Shown one piece after another: positions 45,757-58,043 of a stretch of DNA of 64,000 bases. Origin of the DNA: Hortaea werneckii (taxonomy: Eukaryota > Ascomycota > Dothideomycetes > Mycosphaerellales > Teratosphaeriaceae); assembly GCA_037044905.1 (NCBI GenBank), contig JBAOKB010000105.1, positions 620,001-684,000 of the forward strand, read 5' to 3'. Below the pieces are notes generated by a model, which did no database searches, was not told where the DNA came from, and worked only from the letters and a program-made list of their open reading frames with translations. Numbering within the stretch: the first letter of the stretch is position 1; each line of letters starts with the position of its first letter. The position numbers and the translations under genes are program-made.

Positions 45757-47583
45757 ATGTCCGTCAAGAAAGCCTTCGGAGAACCTGTTGCAGCAGCCAC
45801 GGACACCACCAAGGACCTTGACGTTGGCGAAATCGTCAACCAGAGCCAGGAAGCCGAAGATGGCCAGTATCAACGCACAATCAGCAGCAGGCAGATTCAC
45901 GTTGGTTTTCTACACAGTTCCCCGTCGCACCAGCATCCCAACTCGATAACTGATCTAGAACCTAGGTCATGTCCCTAGGCGGCCAAATCGGCGCCGGCAT
46001 CTTCATCTCCAGCGGCAAGAACCTCCGCGATGGCGGACCAGCAAGCCTCCTCCTCGACTTCGCTACTGTCTGCACTTGTGTCTGGGCAATGCTGCAGTCA
46101 GTATCCGAAATGACGATAGCTTTCCCAGTCAGCGGCAACTACATCGATTTCGCCGACCGCTTCGTTGATTCCGCTCTCGGATTTGCTGGAGGGTTCTCCA
46201 TGTGGTTGGGCTGGACGGCAATCGTCGCTAGCGAAGCTACCTTCTTTAGCGTTCTGGTGAGCTACTGGGCGCAAGATCGTGTGCACGAGGCCGTGTGGTT
46301 CTCGCTGTTCCTGATTTGCATTTTCATCATCTTCGCTTTGCCGAATTCGGTGAGTACACATCAGGGATCAGTGAGGGGTGCTATGTTGACATGAAGGCAG
46401 GCTTTCGCTTGGTTCGAGTATGCGACAGCAGTCCTGAAGATCTTCGCCCTCATCATCTTCATCATCGTCGCGTTTGCTTTGGTCCTCGGCGCCGGTCCCG
46501 ACGGCTACGTCCATCACGGGGAGACATGGCAAGGTGGGCTAGCCTTTCGAAATGGCTTCAAAGGCTATGGCAACTCTGTCCTTCTTGCAATCCTGGCTAT
46601 TGGAGACAATAGCTTCACGGGCTTCATCGCTGGCGAAGCTGTCTCGCCGCGCTACTCGGTTGCACATGCGGTGAATCTGATTCCCTGCGCGAGTTACGGG
46701 GTTTTATCTCGTGTCGATGATGTTCATTGGGCTTCTCGTACCCGCGAACAGTGACCGCCTGTTGGGTGGGTCGGGTGTTGCTGCTTCGCCTTTTGTCATT
46801 AGCATTGACGAAGCAGGTATCAAGGGCTTGCCGGATCTCCTGAATGTTGTGATCATGTTCGCCGTCATGTCGATTGGCGCGGAGTCCGTCTACGTTGCCA
46901 GCCGTATTCTTGCGGGCTATGTCCCATCAGCGTCTTATTCCACCCTGGATCGCTCGGGTCGACAGGCGGGGAAGACCACGCACGGCGTTGGCTATCACGC
47001 TGGGCGTAGCTGTCGCGCTGACATACTGCAACCTCTCTTCAGGCGGTATCGAAGTCTGTAAGTATAGAGCTACACGCTGTCCGTACGTTTAAAGATCAGT
47101 CCATTTCTGACCTTCTTTGCTCCAGTCAACTGGCTTGCTCAGATCTCGACTACTGGTTACTTTTGCGTCTGGATAGTCGTGGGGATCACGAGTTTGCGCT
47201 TCCGCGCAGCACTCAAAGCCCAGAATGACCATCTGTTCCGAGAAAGCTACGCCTGGAAGTGTGCCGTCTGGCCTTTCCCTCCCAGTTGGCTTCTCATCTG
47301 CTGCACTCTGTACACTGGCTGTTCGGTCTACTTGGCGCTGTACCCTATAGGCGCCGATGCACCATCAGCGTATTCTTTCTTCCAGTATATGATCGGCTTG
47401 TTGCTGATTATCTCTACGGGCCTCGGGTACAAGATTATTTTTCGCACCAAGCTCAGAGATCCGGCCACGGTCGATTTGAAGACAGGCCGCCGGCCACTAG
47501 GAGCGGAAGAGATCAAAATGCTAGACGAGTATTACGCGCTATCGCCATGGCAAAGATTGTGGGCTTACGTGAAGCTATGGTAG
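45757..47583 (+). CDS. Amino-acid permease (APC family, fungal plasma-membrane type)
   Basis: Proton-coupled amino-acid importer. Start at 45757 (MSVKKAFGEPVAAATDTTKD), a hydrophilic N-terminus. Introns: 45901-45965 (unusual GTTGGT donor; joins RQIH to VMSLGGQIGAGIF), 46350-46400 and 47058-47125. Family motifs: SLGGQIGAGIFISSGKNL, EMTIAFPVSGNYIDFADRFVD, GFSMWLGWTAIVASEAT, GEAVSPRYSVAHAV, and near the end FNWLAQISTTGYFCVWI and RPLGAEEIKMLDEYYALSPWQR. About 12 hydrophobic spans when frames are joined. Frame breaks near 46686 (before VTGFYLVSMMFIGLLVPAN) and near 46921 (before MSHQRLIPPWIARVDRRGRPRTALAI). About 545 residues. Next to a flavin amine oxidase, so it may import that enzyme's substrate. 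Confidence 0.87.
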
Positions 47584-47678
47584 TGGCTTAGGTAGAGTTT
47601 ACGAAGCAGTCTCGTGGGCATTGCTCTCCTCCAAAGCAGTATCCGGGCCGTTTTCTCGTCCGTCTATCACGAGCAAAA

Positions 47679-48545
47679 TCACTCGTAAGTATACGATTCG
47701 ATGTTGATAGTGTCAATCGTCCAGGTCTTCCCATTATCACCAGTAACCATATCGCCAGATGCACCCGTAGTGCCCAAGGTCTGGATGTAATTGGGATCCG
47801 CAACGTCCATGATGAGCTGCGCAATGTTAGTTGCTGAAGTCTCGCACAAACTACCAAGGTCCTGATGAATGAACTCGCCTTGGTATCGACATATCGATGG
47901 CTAGGCACTGTCCCGCATGCCGACTGCTGGCACTCGATCGCGGTGCCCAAGCCCTGCGCTCTGCCGCTTGAGGTCGACAGCCGGGAGACTGCCTCACCGT
48001 TCAGAGAGACGGTTTGGTCGTACTGGAGGTCTGATCGTTGTACTTGTCTAGGATGGGTGTCAGTGGACACGTCTTCTCAGGCCACTGTTGGTCTACTCAC
48101 AGTGGAAAGTCACAGATGAGCCAGGCTCGGCTGCTACTGCTTCGCCCATTTTCTGGGTTGCTGTGGGAAGGGCTTAGCTCCAGTGTTTATTCATGACGGG
48201 ACGTTCAAGATGATGTTTTTCCGTCTTACTCTCAAGAGTACTGGCAACGATACACCATACGCCTCGGCCAGCGGCAGAGCATCCAGAGGTCCCCTGTGTG
48301 TTGGAGATGGCTAGTCCCTGAATCAAGTCGCCATCGCTTGTCCCCATACCAGGCCAGAGTGCTAGATTGCCCGTTTGCGGGCTGTTTACATCGGGGAGGA
48401 TGAGAGTGGTGCTCGCCTCGCGGATGAAACTGTTTTGCGCGACTGGACCTGTGCTGAGGGCGTTGGAGAATTGGACTCCGTAGTCGGCGATGGCGAGTTG
48501 GACTGCTGTTGCGAGTGAGGCTAGGAATTTGGTCGAGGCGTGCAT
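47679..48545 (-). CDS. Small secreted protein of unknown function
   Basis: Start ATG at 48545: MHASTKFLASLATAVQLAIA is a clear signal peptide, then DYGVQFSNALSTGPVAQNSFIREAS. The mature protein is predicted beta-rich with several Cys (SGCSAAGRGVWCIVAS, IECQQSACGTVP) and a GDNGKTWTIDTINIE end. Introns: 48153-48229, 48049-48100 and 47817-47878; the last has a GC donor (AAG|GCGAGT) and a CAG acceptor. Two frame adjustments are needed: at the 48153-48229 junction (before MGEAVAAEPGSSVTFH) and near 48030 (TCCAG where TCCCAG would restore QYDQTVSLNGEAVSRL). About 215 residues. I recognise it only as a conserved secreted fungal type with a beta-sandwich look; no catalytic motif is visible. Effector or cell-wall roles would be guesses. 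Confidence 0.7.
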
Positions 48546-50651
48546 GGTTGAGATTGGCAAGCTGGAGTTAGTTTGATGAGACGGGACTTTGGTAGGAAAG
48601 GGTTTTCGAGGTGGACTAAATGTTAATGCTTGACCGGCAAACAAGTGAAGCAGTGTAAAAATCGACAGAACACTCGATTCCCTTCCTTCAGAGTGTAATG
48701 AAGCGAGAAGCAAAAAGAAATATACACCTTACATTGAGACCATAGACCTACCAACCCTAAGCTCGCTTGGTTCTCATAATCAACTTCCTACACATCGGTT
48801 GCAATGGCAGCTGGAGTATCTGACGACGCGGTGAGACCAGATTGGGAAAGACGACCGAATGCCGCTATATGGCAGCTTTTAGAGCCTTCTATGAATGGCC
48901 AGGGCTCGCCAGATGATGGATATGGAACATGGCAATCAGACGAACCTGTCAATCTGCGACGTAGCGCATGGGCATGACCATGTGATTCCCTCCGAGAATT
49001 TGGCGAGATGCCTGAGGACGTACATACATCAATAGCTGGAGGGTCTCGCTTGTCAACCAGTACATGGTAATCATAGATGAGTGGTTGAGCAGGAGAGAGA
49101 AATGGAGGCGGCGTCATCGTTGGCCGGGATGCTGTCTGGGAACTGTCCTCATCAAGCGGCTCCGGCATCATTCCAAGTCCCTGGATTCGAAGTGATCAAA
49201 ACCTGTGATTGCGGAATACAGGCTGCTCGGTGAGAAACATCACCGTCGATGCCTAGGGTGGTCACTGTCGTGAACCTATACTGTTTGTCTGCTGCACCGG
49301 CTCTCGCATGCTGGCCTGCATAATCGGGATGGGCCGCTGTTCGGCTAGCCGGAAGTCGTCGATCCCGAGCCCGCTCGCCACTTGCCCAACCGTGCGCGTA
49401 GCTGTCGAATGGCAACGTCTTCAACCGTCTTCGTCAACAGGCTGCCTTCAAGCCTTACCTTATGTACAGTACCACTCCCCGGGCTAGGCTCTGCGGAACC
49501 GCATTTGGCCGAAAACCCTTGCCTCGCACGACTGAGACATGCCCAAATTGGATGCACGTCTCTCGAGACTTGACGGTCCTCTACATCGATCCGAAGTGCC
49601 GGCCACGCGTCGCTTTCCAGTTGTCAGGCGTCCTACATTTAATTACTAGTACTTCCTGATGAACAGAAAGTCAGCCGCGGCCTCGCGGTTACTATGTACT
49701 AAGTACTATGTAGAGACGTGGTCTGCAATGCCTAACACTTAACGAGGATGGCGGCACCTTAGCCATTCATCGGCTTTACCTTTGCAACTTTGTATGCACA
49801 TTCAAGTTAAATTATTATTTGCCTGTCACATTTGTCACTGGGTACTCCAGCTTCCCCGCGATCGTCAAACCGTCATCGAGCCATTGGCTTCGCATCGCAC
49901 AGAAGGATGAAACTGACCAACAGACTCACGTCGAACAAAACGTGAACAGGACATGACTCACTCGCCGTCGGAACAGCACTTTCACCAAGCCGGTGCCTTA
50001 TAAATCGCATCCTCAAGCCTAAGACATGTCGTCGGTGGCGGCAGAGTAGCAAGCACCACAAGAACATTGAGAACGTCTAGAGCGCTGCACGACTCTGGCT
50101 CAAGCGCGAAGTCTAAATAAACTCAGATCTCAACTGGTGCGGATGTCATCGGAAGCTGCATAACGACCATCCGAGCCAGCCCATATGCATCCGGATCCCT
50201 TGGCTTACGCTCCGTCACGAAATGCTACTGTCGCGTCCTGTGTATGCTATGCATTCTCGGTCGGTGGGACGCCGCAGCATCACAGCTCCTGTTCACAACC
50301 AGTATCTTGGAACGTATCTCAGCCTCAAGCCATGCTCCAACTCTGTCGGAACTACCTGTCACACATCCGAGCCCAATGGCTTAGGAAGAGCTTCGTCAAT
50401 GTTCACTTGGCCTGGCGTCATTGGTAAGCTAATTTATGCGTATAGCAGGTCATCAATAAAGATGATCCCCTCGGCCACTAGAAACGTTCGTAGGTGTAGC
50501 TTTTACTTGCTCCATTGATTTTCTCGCACTTCTACGCATCCCCTCACACCATCCGTCTTCGCCGCATCAAAAATTACGCTGGAGTATCCATTGCAGGTTG
50601 TAAAAGCCACTACCGGATCTGGCCATTGAAAACAGGAACGCATTCGCTGCC
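48546..50651. other. Long intergenic region with possible decayed minus-strand ORF
   Basis: 2.1 kb upstream of the PDR transporter. Minus-strand frames at 48788-49171 (127 codons, Pro/Ser-rich) and 49152-49557 overlap in different frames and could be pieces of one broken gene, but no family is recognisable. A cluster of TACTATGTA-like units lies at about 49692-49712. 49720-50640 shows nothing supported; its right end must include the transporter promoter. Confidence 0.35.
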
Positions 50652-53600
50652 ATGGCCTCGCATGGGCCTGGCATTATTCGAACAGAATCAGGTCGTGAAA
50701 CGTATGCACCTGACGGCATCCGCAACAATGGGCATCAATCCGACGACGCCGTACATCATGACAGCACAACAAGGACCGTGAGCACTTCGGATACCAGCGA
50801 GACTCACGTTGAGCCCGATGCTGCCAACCATGGTTTCCTCAATGAGGAAGGCAAGGAGGAAGTCGAAGAAATTCCCCTCGACTTGCAACGTACCACGAGC
50901 TCGAAGCGGGACAGGAAAGATTACGAACCTATCAACCCAGGCGACAGAGAGACGTTATCTCGACTTGCATCGCATGTCTCTCGCCGGAAATCCGTCAGCT
51001 CTGCTGGAGATCTCGAGCGACGGAACACTATCGACGAGATGTCGTTTGACGATCCCGTGCTTGACCCTAACAGTCCAAAGTTCGACCTCAATAAGTGGAT
51101 TCGATTGACCATGCGCTTGCTGGACCAGGACGACATCAAAGTCAAAGGGCAGGCGTACTGTTCAAGAACCTGAACATTAGCGGATCGGGCTCCGCTCTCA
51201 ACTTGCAGAAAAACGTTGGCAGCTTTGCAATGATCCCGTTCCGGTTGAACGAATACATCAATTTCGGCCACAAGCCCAAGAAACACATCCTACGCGAATT
51301 CAACGGAGTCGTGAAGAGTGGCGAAATGCTCGTCGTCCTTGGTCGTCCTGGATCTGGTTGCAGTACTTTTCTCAAGTCTATGACCGGAGAGCTGTACGGC
51401 CTAGACCAGGCGGACGATTCGACAATCCACTACAATGGCATCAGCCAGGAACAAATGCTGAAGGAGTTCAAAGGCGAAGTTGTATACAACCAGGAGGTGG
51501 ATAAACATTTCCCTCATTTGACCGTAGGGCAAACGCTTGAACATGCCTGCGCATTGAGGACGCCTCAACACCGTGCTATGGGTGTTAGCAGACAAGAGTT
51601 CATCAAACATGTGACTCAAGTCGTCATGGCCGTGTACGGTCTATCTCACACTTATAACACAAAGGTTGGCGACGACTTCGTTCGCGGCGTTTCTGGTGGT
51701 GAAAGGAAGCGTGTGTCCATCGCCGGAAATGGCGCTATCGGGCTCACCACTTGCTGCTTGGGACAACAGCACCCGCGGTCTGGACTCTGCGACTGCCCTT
51801 GAATTCACCAAATCCTTGAGACAGTCGGCCAACCTGACGGGCTCAGCACACGCTGTAGCCATCTATCAAGCCTCACAAGCCATCTACGACCTTTTTGACA
51901 AAGCCATAGTCCTTTATGAGGGCCGTCAAATCTTTTTCGGTTCGACACTCCGTGCAAAGGAATACTTCGAGGAGATGGGCTTTAGTTGCCCTCAGCGTCA
52001 AACAACCGGTGACTTCCTTACTTCGGTCACTAACCCAGCCGAGAGAATTCCCAGGAAGGGTTACGAGGACAAGGTCCCCAGAACACCAGATGACTTTGCA
52101 CAGTACTGGAAAAACAGTGAAGACTACAAATACCTTATGAAAGAAATGGACGAGCATGAGCGTGAATATCCGGTCGGAGACAGCGGTCAACAGTTGGAGT
52201 CTTTCCGTTCGTCGAAGCGCGACGCCCAGGCGAAGCATACCCGGCCAGAAAGCTCCTACGTGGTTTCAGTTCCCATGCAGATCAAGCTCAACACAAAGCG
52301 TGCCTACCAGCGCCTTTGGAACGACAAACCATCCACGATCACGACCATTTTCTCGCAGATCGTCATGTCCCTCATCGTCGGCTCGGTCTTTTATGGCACA
52401 CCTAACGCCACTGGAGGTTTCTTCTCTAAAGGAGCTACGCTGTTCTTTGCTATCCTCTTCAACGCTCTCATCGCCATCTCGGAAATCAACAGTCTCTATG
52501 CGCAACGGCCTATTGTGGAAAAGCACAAATCCTATGCTTTCTATCACCCTTTCACCGAGGCAGTCGCGGGTATTGTCGCTGATATACCGGTCAAGTTTCT
52601 ACTGGCTGTCGCCTTCAATATCATCTTGTACTTCCTGGCGAATCTGAGGCGAGAGCCGAGTCAATTCTTCATCTACTTGTGAGTCCCCAGAGACTGACAT
52701 TCAGATCACCTGCTAACCGGTCTTCAGCCTCATCGTCTTCACTTCGATGTTTGTGATGTCTGCTGTGTTCCGTACCATGGCAGCCGTGACAAAGACCGTA
52801 TCACAAGCTATGGCTTTATCCGGAGTGTTGATCTTGGCCATCGTCGTCTATACTGGTTTCACTGTCCCGGTCAGCTACATGCATCCGTGGTTTGGGTGGA
52901 TTCGGTACATCAACCCGGTAAGCAAAACCAAAGGCTTAGGCCACCAGATGATTCACTTTGACATACTGACATTCTTTTCAGATCTTCTACGCTTTCGAGA
53001 TCCTGATTGCAAATGAGTTCCACGGCAGACGCTTCGAGTGCTCGCAATTCGTCCCGGCTTATCCTACTTTGCCTGGCGACAGCTTCGTGTGCTCCATCAC
53101 TGGTGCCGTAGCTGGCCAGCGCACTGTCTTAGGAGACGATTTCATTGCTGCAAACTACAGTTACTACTACTCACACGTCTGGCGGAACTTTGGAATCCTT
53201 CTCGGTTTCCTCTTCGGGTTCATGATCATGTACTTCATCGCTGTGAGGTCAACTCGTCGACGACATCCTCCGCTGAAGTTCTGGTTTTCCGACGAGGGCA
53301 TGTGCCGTCCTACCTTCAGGACTTGGACAAGAAGCAGGCAAACGACGAAGAAGTCGGTTCGGGCGAAAAGGGCGCTGATGCGGAGAGCAATGAGAACGAT
53401 CAGCAAGATGTCAACATCATCCCCGAACAGAAGGATGTCTTCACATTCCGCGATGTCACCTACAACATCCCCGTCAAGGATGGCCGACGAAACTTGCTCG
53501 ACAATGTTTCCGGATGGGTCAAGCCAGGCACGCTCACAGCATTGATGGGTACTTCCGGCGCTGGCAAAACCACCCTTCTCGACGTCCTCGCCCAGCGTGT

Positions 53601-55598
53601 CTCGCTTGGAGTGGTCACTGGTGACATGTTCGTAAACGGCAAACCTTTGGATTCTAGTTTCCAGCGCAAGACTGGTTACGTGCAGCAACAGTAAGTGAAC
53701 CAGGGCCTTGAGATTCTCTTTTCCAGACCCAACCGGATGCTGACGTGTTTCAGGGATCTTCACCTCGAGACTGCCACAGTCCGTGAATCGCTCCGCTTTT
53801 CTGCGTTGCTTCGTCAGCCAAAGAGTGTTTCGACGAAAGAGAAGTATGATTACGTCGAGGATGTGATTAAGATGCTCAACATGGAGGACTTTGCCGAAGC
53901 CATTGTGGGAGTAAGTTTACACCATTGGGAGGTGTCCAAAGCCGCTCAACTCTCATTTACTAACCCATACCGCTTCACAGGTCCCTGGCGAGGGTTTGAA
54001 TGTCGAGCAAAGAAAATTACTCACGATTGGTGTCGAACTTGCTGCCAAGCCTAAGCTTCTCCTGTTTCTGGACGAACCGACATCTGGACTTGACTCGCAG
54101 AGTGCCTGGGCTATTTGCGCCTTCCTTCGTAAACTGGCTGAGCATGGACAGGCGGTCCTTTGTACCATCCACCAGCCGAGTGCGATTCTTTTCCAACAGT
54201 TTGATCGCTTGCTTTTCCTGAGAAAGGGCGGCCAGACTGTGTACTTTGGAGACATTGGCGAAAACTCTAGAGCATTGCTGGACTACTTCGAAAGCAATGG
54301 TGCCCGGAAATGCGACGACGCTGAGAACCCTGCCGAATATATGCTCGAGGTTGCCGGCGACAAGGAGAAGGATTGGTTTGACATCTGGCAGAACAGCAAG
54401 CAAGCCAAGGAAGTCCAGACTGAGCTTGACAGGATCCATAACGAGATGCAAAATGTGGAGATCCATGACGACGATCCATCGGCCATGAACGAATTCGCCA
54501 TGCCTTTCGGTGCACAGCTGAAGGCGGTTACCATCCGTGTCTTCCAGCAGTACTGGCGCATTCCGTCTTACATCCTGGCCAAGTTCGCGCTTGGTATTGC
54601 CTCTGGACTCTTCATTGGATTTTCCTTCTACAACGCCGACAACTCCCAGCAGGGTATGCAGAACGTCCTCTTCTCTATCTTCATGGTCTCGACCATTTTC
54701 ACCACCTTGATCCAGCAGATAATGCCGCTCTTCGTTACGCAGCGATCACTCTACGAAGTCCGCGAAGACCTAGCAAGGCCTACAGCTGGAAAGCCTTCCT
54801 AATCGCCAATATCGTCGTCGAAATTCCCTACCAGATCTTCACCGGTATCCTGGTCTTTGCCTGCTTCTACTACCCGGTTGTTGGCATCCAGGGCTCAGAA
54901 AGACAGGGTCTGGTCCTGTTATTCTCAATCGAGTTCTTCATCTACGCCTCTACTTTCGCACACTTCCTCATTGCGGCTATGCCGGATGCGCAGACGGCGG
55001 GTGGAATCGCGACAACGCTGTTTGCCATGACCCTGATCTTCAACGGTGTCATGCAGCCTCCGGACGCTCTCCCGGGTTTCTGGATCTTCATGTACCGTGT
55101 TTCACCACTTACGTACTGGGTTGGCGGTATTGCAAGCTCCATGTTGTCCGGCCGTCCCATCGACTGCTCTCAAGCTGAGGCGAGCATCTTTGACCCGCCA
55201 CAGGGGCAGACGTGCGGAGATATCTGAGACCCTACCTGCAGCAGGCCCCTGGTACCCTGTCCAACCCGGAAGCCATGTCAAACTGCAGCTACTGCGCTCT
55301 CAGTGGAGCGGATCAGTTCCTGACATCCGTCGGTATCTCTTTCAGCGACCGCTGGAGGGACTTCGGCCTCCTCTGGGTCTACATTGGATTCAACATCATG
55401 GCCGCCGTCTTGCTGTACTACTTCTTCCGGGTCCGGAGCAGCAAGGCATCGAGCGGCGGGATGAAGAAGTTCGGCGGGGCTGTCAAGGGTCTGTTTAGAA
55501 GGCAGCCGCCTGCGGAGAAGCAGAAGGCTGGTGAGCAGAAGACTGCGGATGGGAACCCGGGTCAGCAGGAGGAGAAGCAGAACCCGAGTGCTATTTGA
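50652..55598 (+). CDS. PDR/CDR-type ABC multidrug transporter, full-length with several frame breaks
   Basis: Plasma-membrane pleiotropic drug resistance pump (ABCG, NBD-TMD-NBD-TMD). Starts [16 protein letters not shown] at 50652. NBD1 has the fungal PDR Walker A with Cys (GRPGSGCST), signature [13 protein letters not shown] and [19 protein letters not shown]1 follows ([17 protein letters not shown]). NBD2 has a canonical [15 protein letters not shown], a degenerate signature [15 protein letters not shown] and [18 protein letters not shown]2 ends with the Cys-containing loop [10 protein letters not shown] and WVYIGFNI. Introns: 52679-52727, 52918-52981, 53691-53753, 53911-53980. Frame breaks near 51147 (AAAGGG), 51725 (CCGGAAA), 53243 (GTGAG), 54767 and 55219, each a net one-base change. 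About 1,550 residues when joined. Asymmetric NBDs are normal for this family. Substrate unknown. The density of breaks (five in 5 kb) is the highest here. Confidence 0.88.
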
Positions 55599-56121
55599 TG
55601 AATCTTGACGGCTGAATGTTTGATGGTTTTCAAGCGAAAATAACGTTTTCGTTCAGCGAGATTATACCTCTTTATTTTTATTTTTCAAGGATAGAGTAAG
55701 ACTTGTAATACTACTACTATGGTAATATCCAAAAAGTTGCAAACACTCTGCTCTATGTCCAAGCTCCATTGCAGTACACCGGGTTGGAAAAACAGGATTT
55801 CTCAGGAAAATTTTTCCTTACTGTGCCGTCTGAAAGTTATAATTTGGCTTGGGTCCAGCATCATTAGTCGACAGAAAAGCTGCTGCAGAGCGGTTACATT
55901 TACCAGCCCAGAAATCGGCTTCAGACGATGCACGCATGACCTCGACTTTATCTGATGCCTGATAAGCCAGGTCACATACCCTCATGGTTCTTTCTACCCG
56001 CAAAGGTAGTTCGCTCAAGTTGAGGAGAAGAGGAAGAATGAAAGGGGGAATAAAGGGAAAGAGAGCACCAGAGATTGAGATACAGATGGCCGACGCACAT
56101 ATCCGAATCCACTCAATCCAT
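55599..56121. other. Convergent 3' region between the ABC transporter and the ThDP enzyme
   Basis: 523 bp holding two 3' ends. AT-rich stretch at 55620-55720, typical of a fungal terminator/poly(A) region. No gene supported. Confidence 0.45.
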
Positions 56122-58043
56122 CTACCCAACTAAAGCGCTCTTCCCACCCCCAAACTTCCCCTGCGGCCCATCCAAATGCGCATCCAGCACCGCGCACCGC
56201 CCGCCTTGCACAGCCTTGACCGCCTCCGGCAGCAGGCGCTGCAGATCTTGTACGGTGCCGGCATGCGCCGCCCAGCATTCCTGGCCTGACGCTGCCTTCG
56301 CGATCCCGGAGTAGTCGGGCGTCGGCGCGAAGGAGATGTTTAGCGCCTCGTTGTCGACTTTGCTGCCTTCGCCTTGCGGGTGTACGAGTAACATTGATTT
56401 GCGGGGAGCGTTCCAGCCTTTGGCTTTTGTCAGTATGATTTCCATACAGTAAAATAGGTTGATTGGGTAAATTTAGGGTGCTCACCTTGATTGTTCAGGA
56501 CGATAGTCAGGATAGGAATCTTATACCTCTGCGCAATCCAGTACACGGAGCCCGGGACGGAGAAGAGATACGTGCCATCGCCGACGATCTGGCACACGAA
56601 CTTCCCCTTGTTGGTCCCGCCTGCGGCGTAATCAGTGGCGAGCTTGCAGCCTAGCGCTCCGCCGCCGGACCAGCCTAGCCCGCCGCCGCCGCAGTTGATC
56701 CATGTCCCTGGCAGTGTGGCTTGGATCTGGTCGGCGACGAATGCTGTGTTCGTCACCGCTTCCACTGCCCAGATGGTGTCCTGCGGACAGGCTTTGCGGA
56801 CTTCGGAGATGAGGTAGGAGCAGCCGAAGGTGCCGTCGTCGGCGGATTTGGCCGTGGCAGCGATGGTGTCGAGGCGCTTTTGGTGGGATTGCTTGAGAGC
56901 TGACCATCGGTCGGTGAAGGTTTGGCTGTTGATCTGGTCGTGCATGGTCGCTTTGATGTGGCCAGCGATCTGGCTTACGGCCGTCTCGGCATCGCAGCGG
57001 TATCGTGCGATGGCGTCTACGTAGAAGACTGGCATCTGTTGCTTTAGCGGGTCGACGTCGATATGGAACACCTTCGTGCCTTCCTTCGGTTTGCATTGCG
57101 TGTTTATCCACGGAACATCGACGTCAAGAAGGATTATCACGTCGGCTGTCTTGATGGACTCTTCCACTCCGTATCGGAGGCCAAGCCATGCCGGGTGGTT
57201 AGCCGGGAAACACATATCGCTCCCGCCAGTGTCTAGCACTCGGAGACCCTTCACAGCGTTGGCCAAATCGACCAAAGCATCGACTGCAGCATGGTTCCGA
57301 CCACTGTAGCCGGTGATAACCAACGGCTCCTTGGCTGAAACCAGACTCTCCGAAACCAGCTGGAGCTGCTTAGCAGTCAGCCCACCCAGTTCGACAGGTG
57401 ACCAGAAATTCTGATCGATCTTGTACGGCTCGATCTCCTCCTCCATGGCCTCCCGCGCTCCAACGAGATACACGGGTCCTCGCGGCTCGCTCGTTGCAAA
57501 GCTCAACGCCCTGTTGACTAGCTGCTTCACGTTCTTGCCCCGCTTGATCTCGCCGCTGTACCGGCAGTACTGCGAGACTATCTGCTTCTGATCCGGCACG
57601 TCCTGTATCCAATGGATGTATTCCGTCCTGCTGCCTCGGTACTCTCCCTCGATCGTGTACGGGCTCAGCCCGGCGAAGATCAGGATCGGGGCTCTTCCAC
57701 AGCTGGCGTTGTGAACGGCTGCCCCTAAACCTTGGGTCCCGACATCGACGTGTACGATCACGCACTGGGGCTTGTTGGTCAGGCGCGCGTAGCCGTCGGC
57801 CATGGACAGGGCGACCATCTCGTTCGGGCAGGTAATGATCTGCGGGAATTCGCCCTTCTTCTCATTCTGTCCCTTGACGATGGCCTCGATAATGGAGGGG
57901 TGGTCGGAGCCGAGGTTGACGAAACAATGGGTGACGCCCGCCTGTGTAAAAGTGTCAGCGGAAGGTCGTTGCTTTTAGCTATGTTGCGTTATTCCACATA
58001 CCTCCCACAGGGCCTCGAAGAAGGCGAATGAAGCTGTATACAT
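56122..58043 (-). CDS. Thiamine-diphosphate-dependent enzyme, acetolactate-synthase-like
   Basis: ThDP enzyme with the three-domain ALS/benzoylformate decarboxylase/oxalyl-CoA decarboxylase layout. Exons 58043-58002, 57941-56486, 56417-56122 (introns 57942-58001 and 56418-56485). N-terminal Pyr domain: EAGVTHCFVNLGSDHPSIIEA and PNEMVALSMADGYAR, where the Glu is the conserved cofactor-activating residue. Middle domain: PLVITGYSGRN and GLRVLDTGGSDMCFPANHP. C-terminal PP domain: WINCGGGGLGWSGGGALGCK and the ThDP/Mg motif from VGDGTYLFSVPG to LNNQG. 597 residues, no frame break. It lacks features that would mark true mitochondrial ALS (no presequence). The exact reaction is unknown; fungal relatives are usually annotated only as ThDP enzymes. 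Convergent with the ABC pump. Confidence 0.85.
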
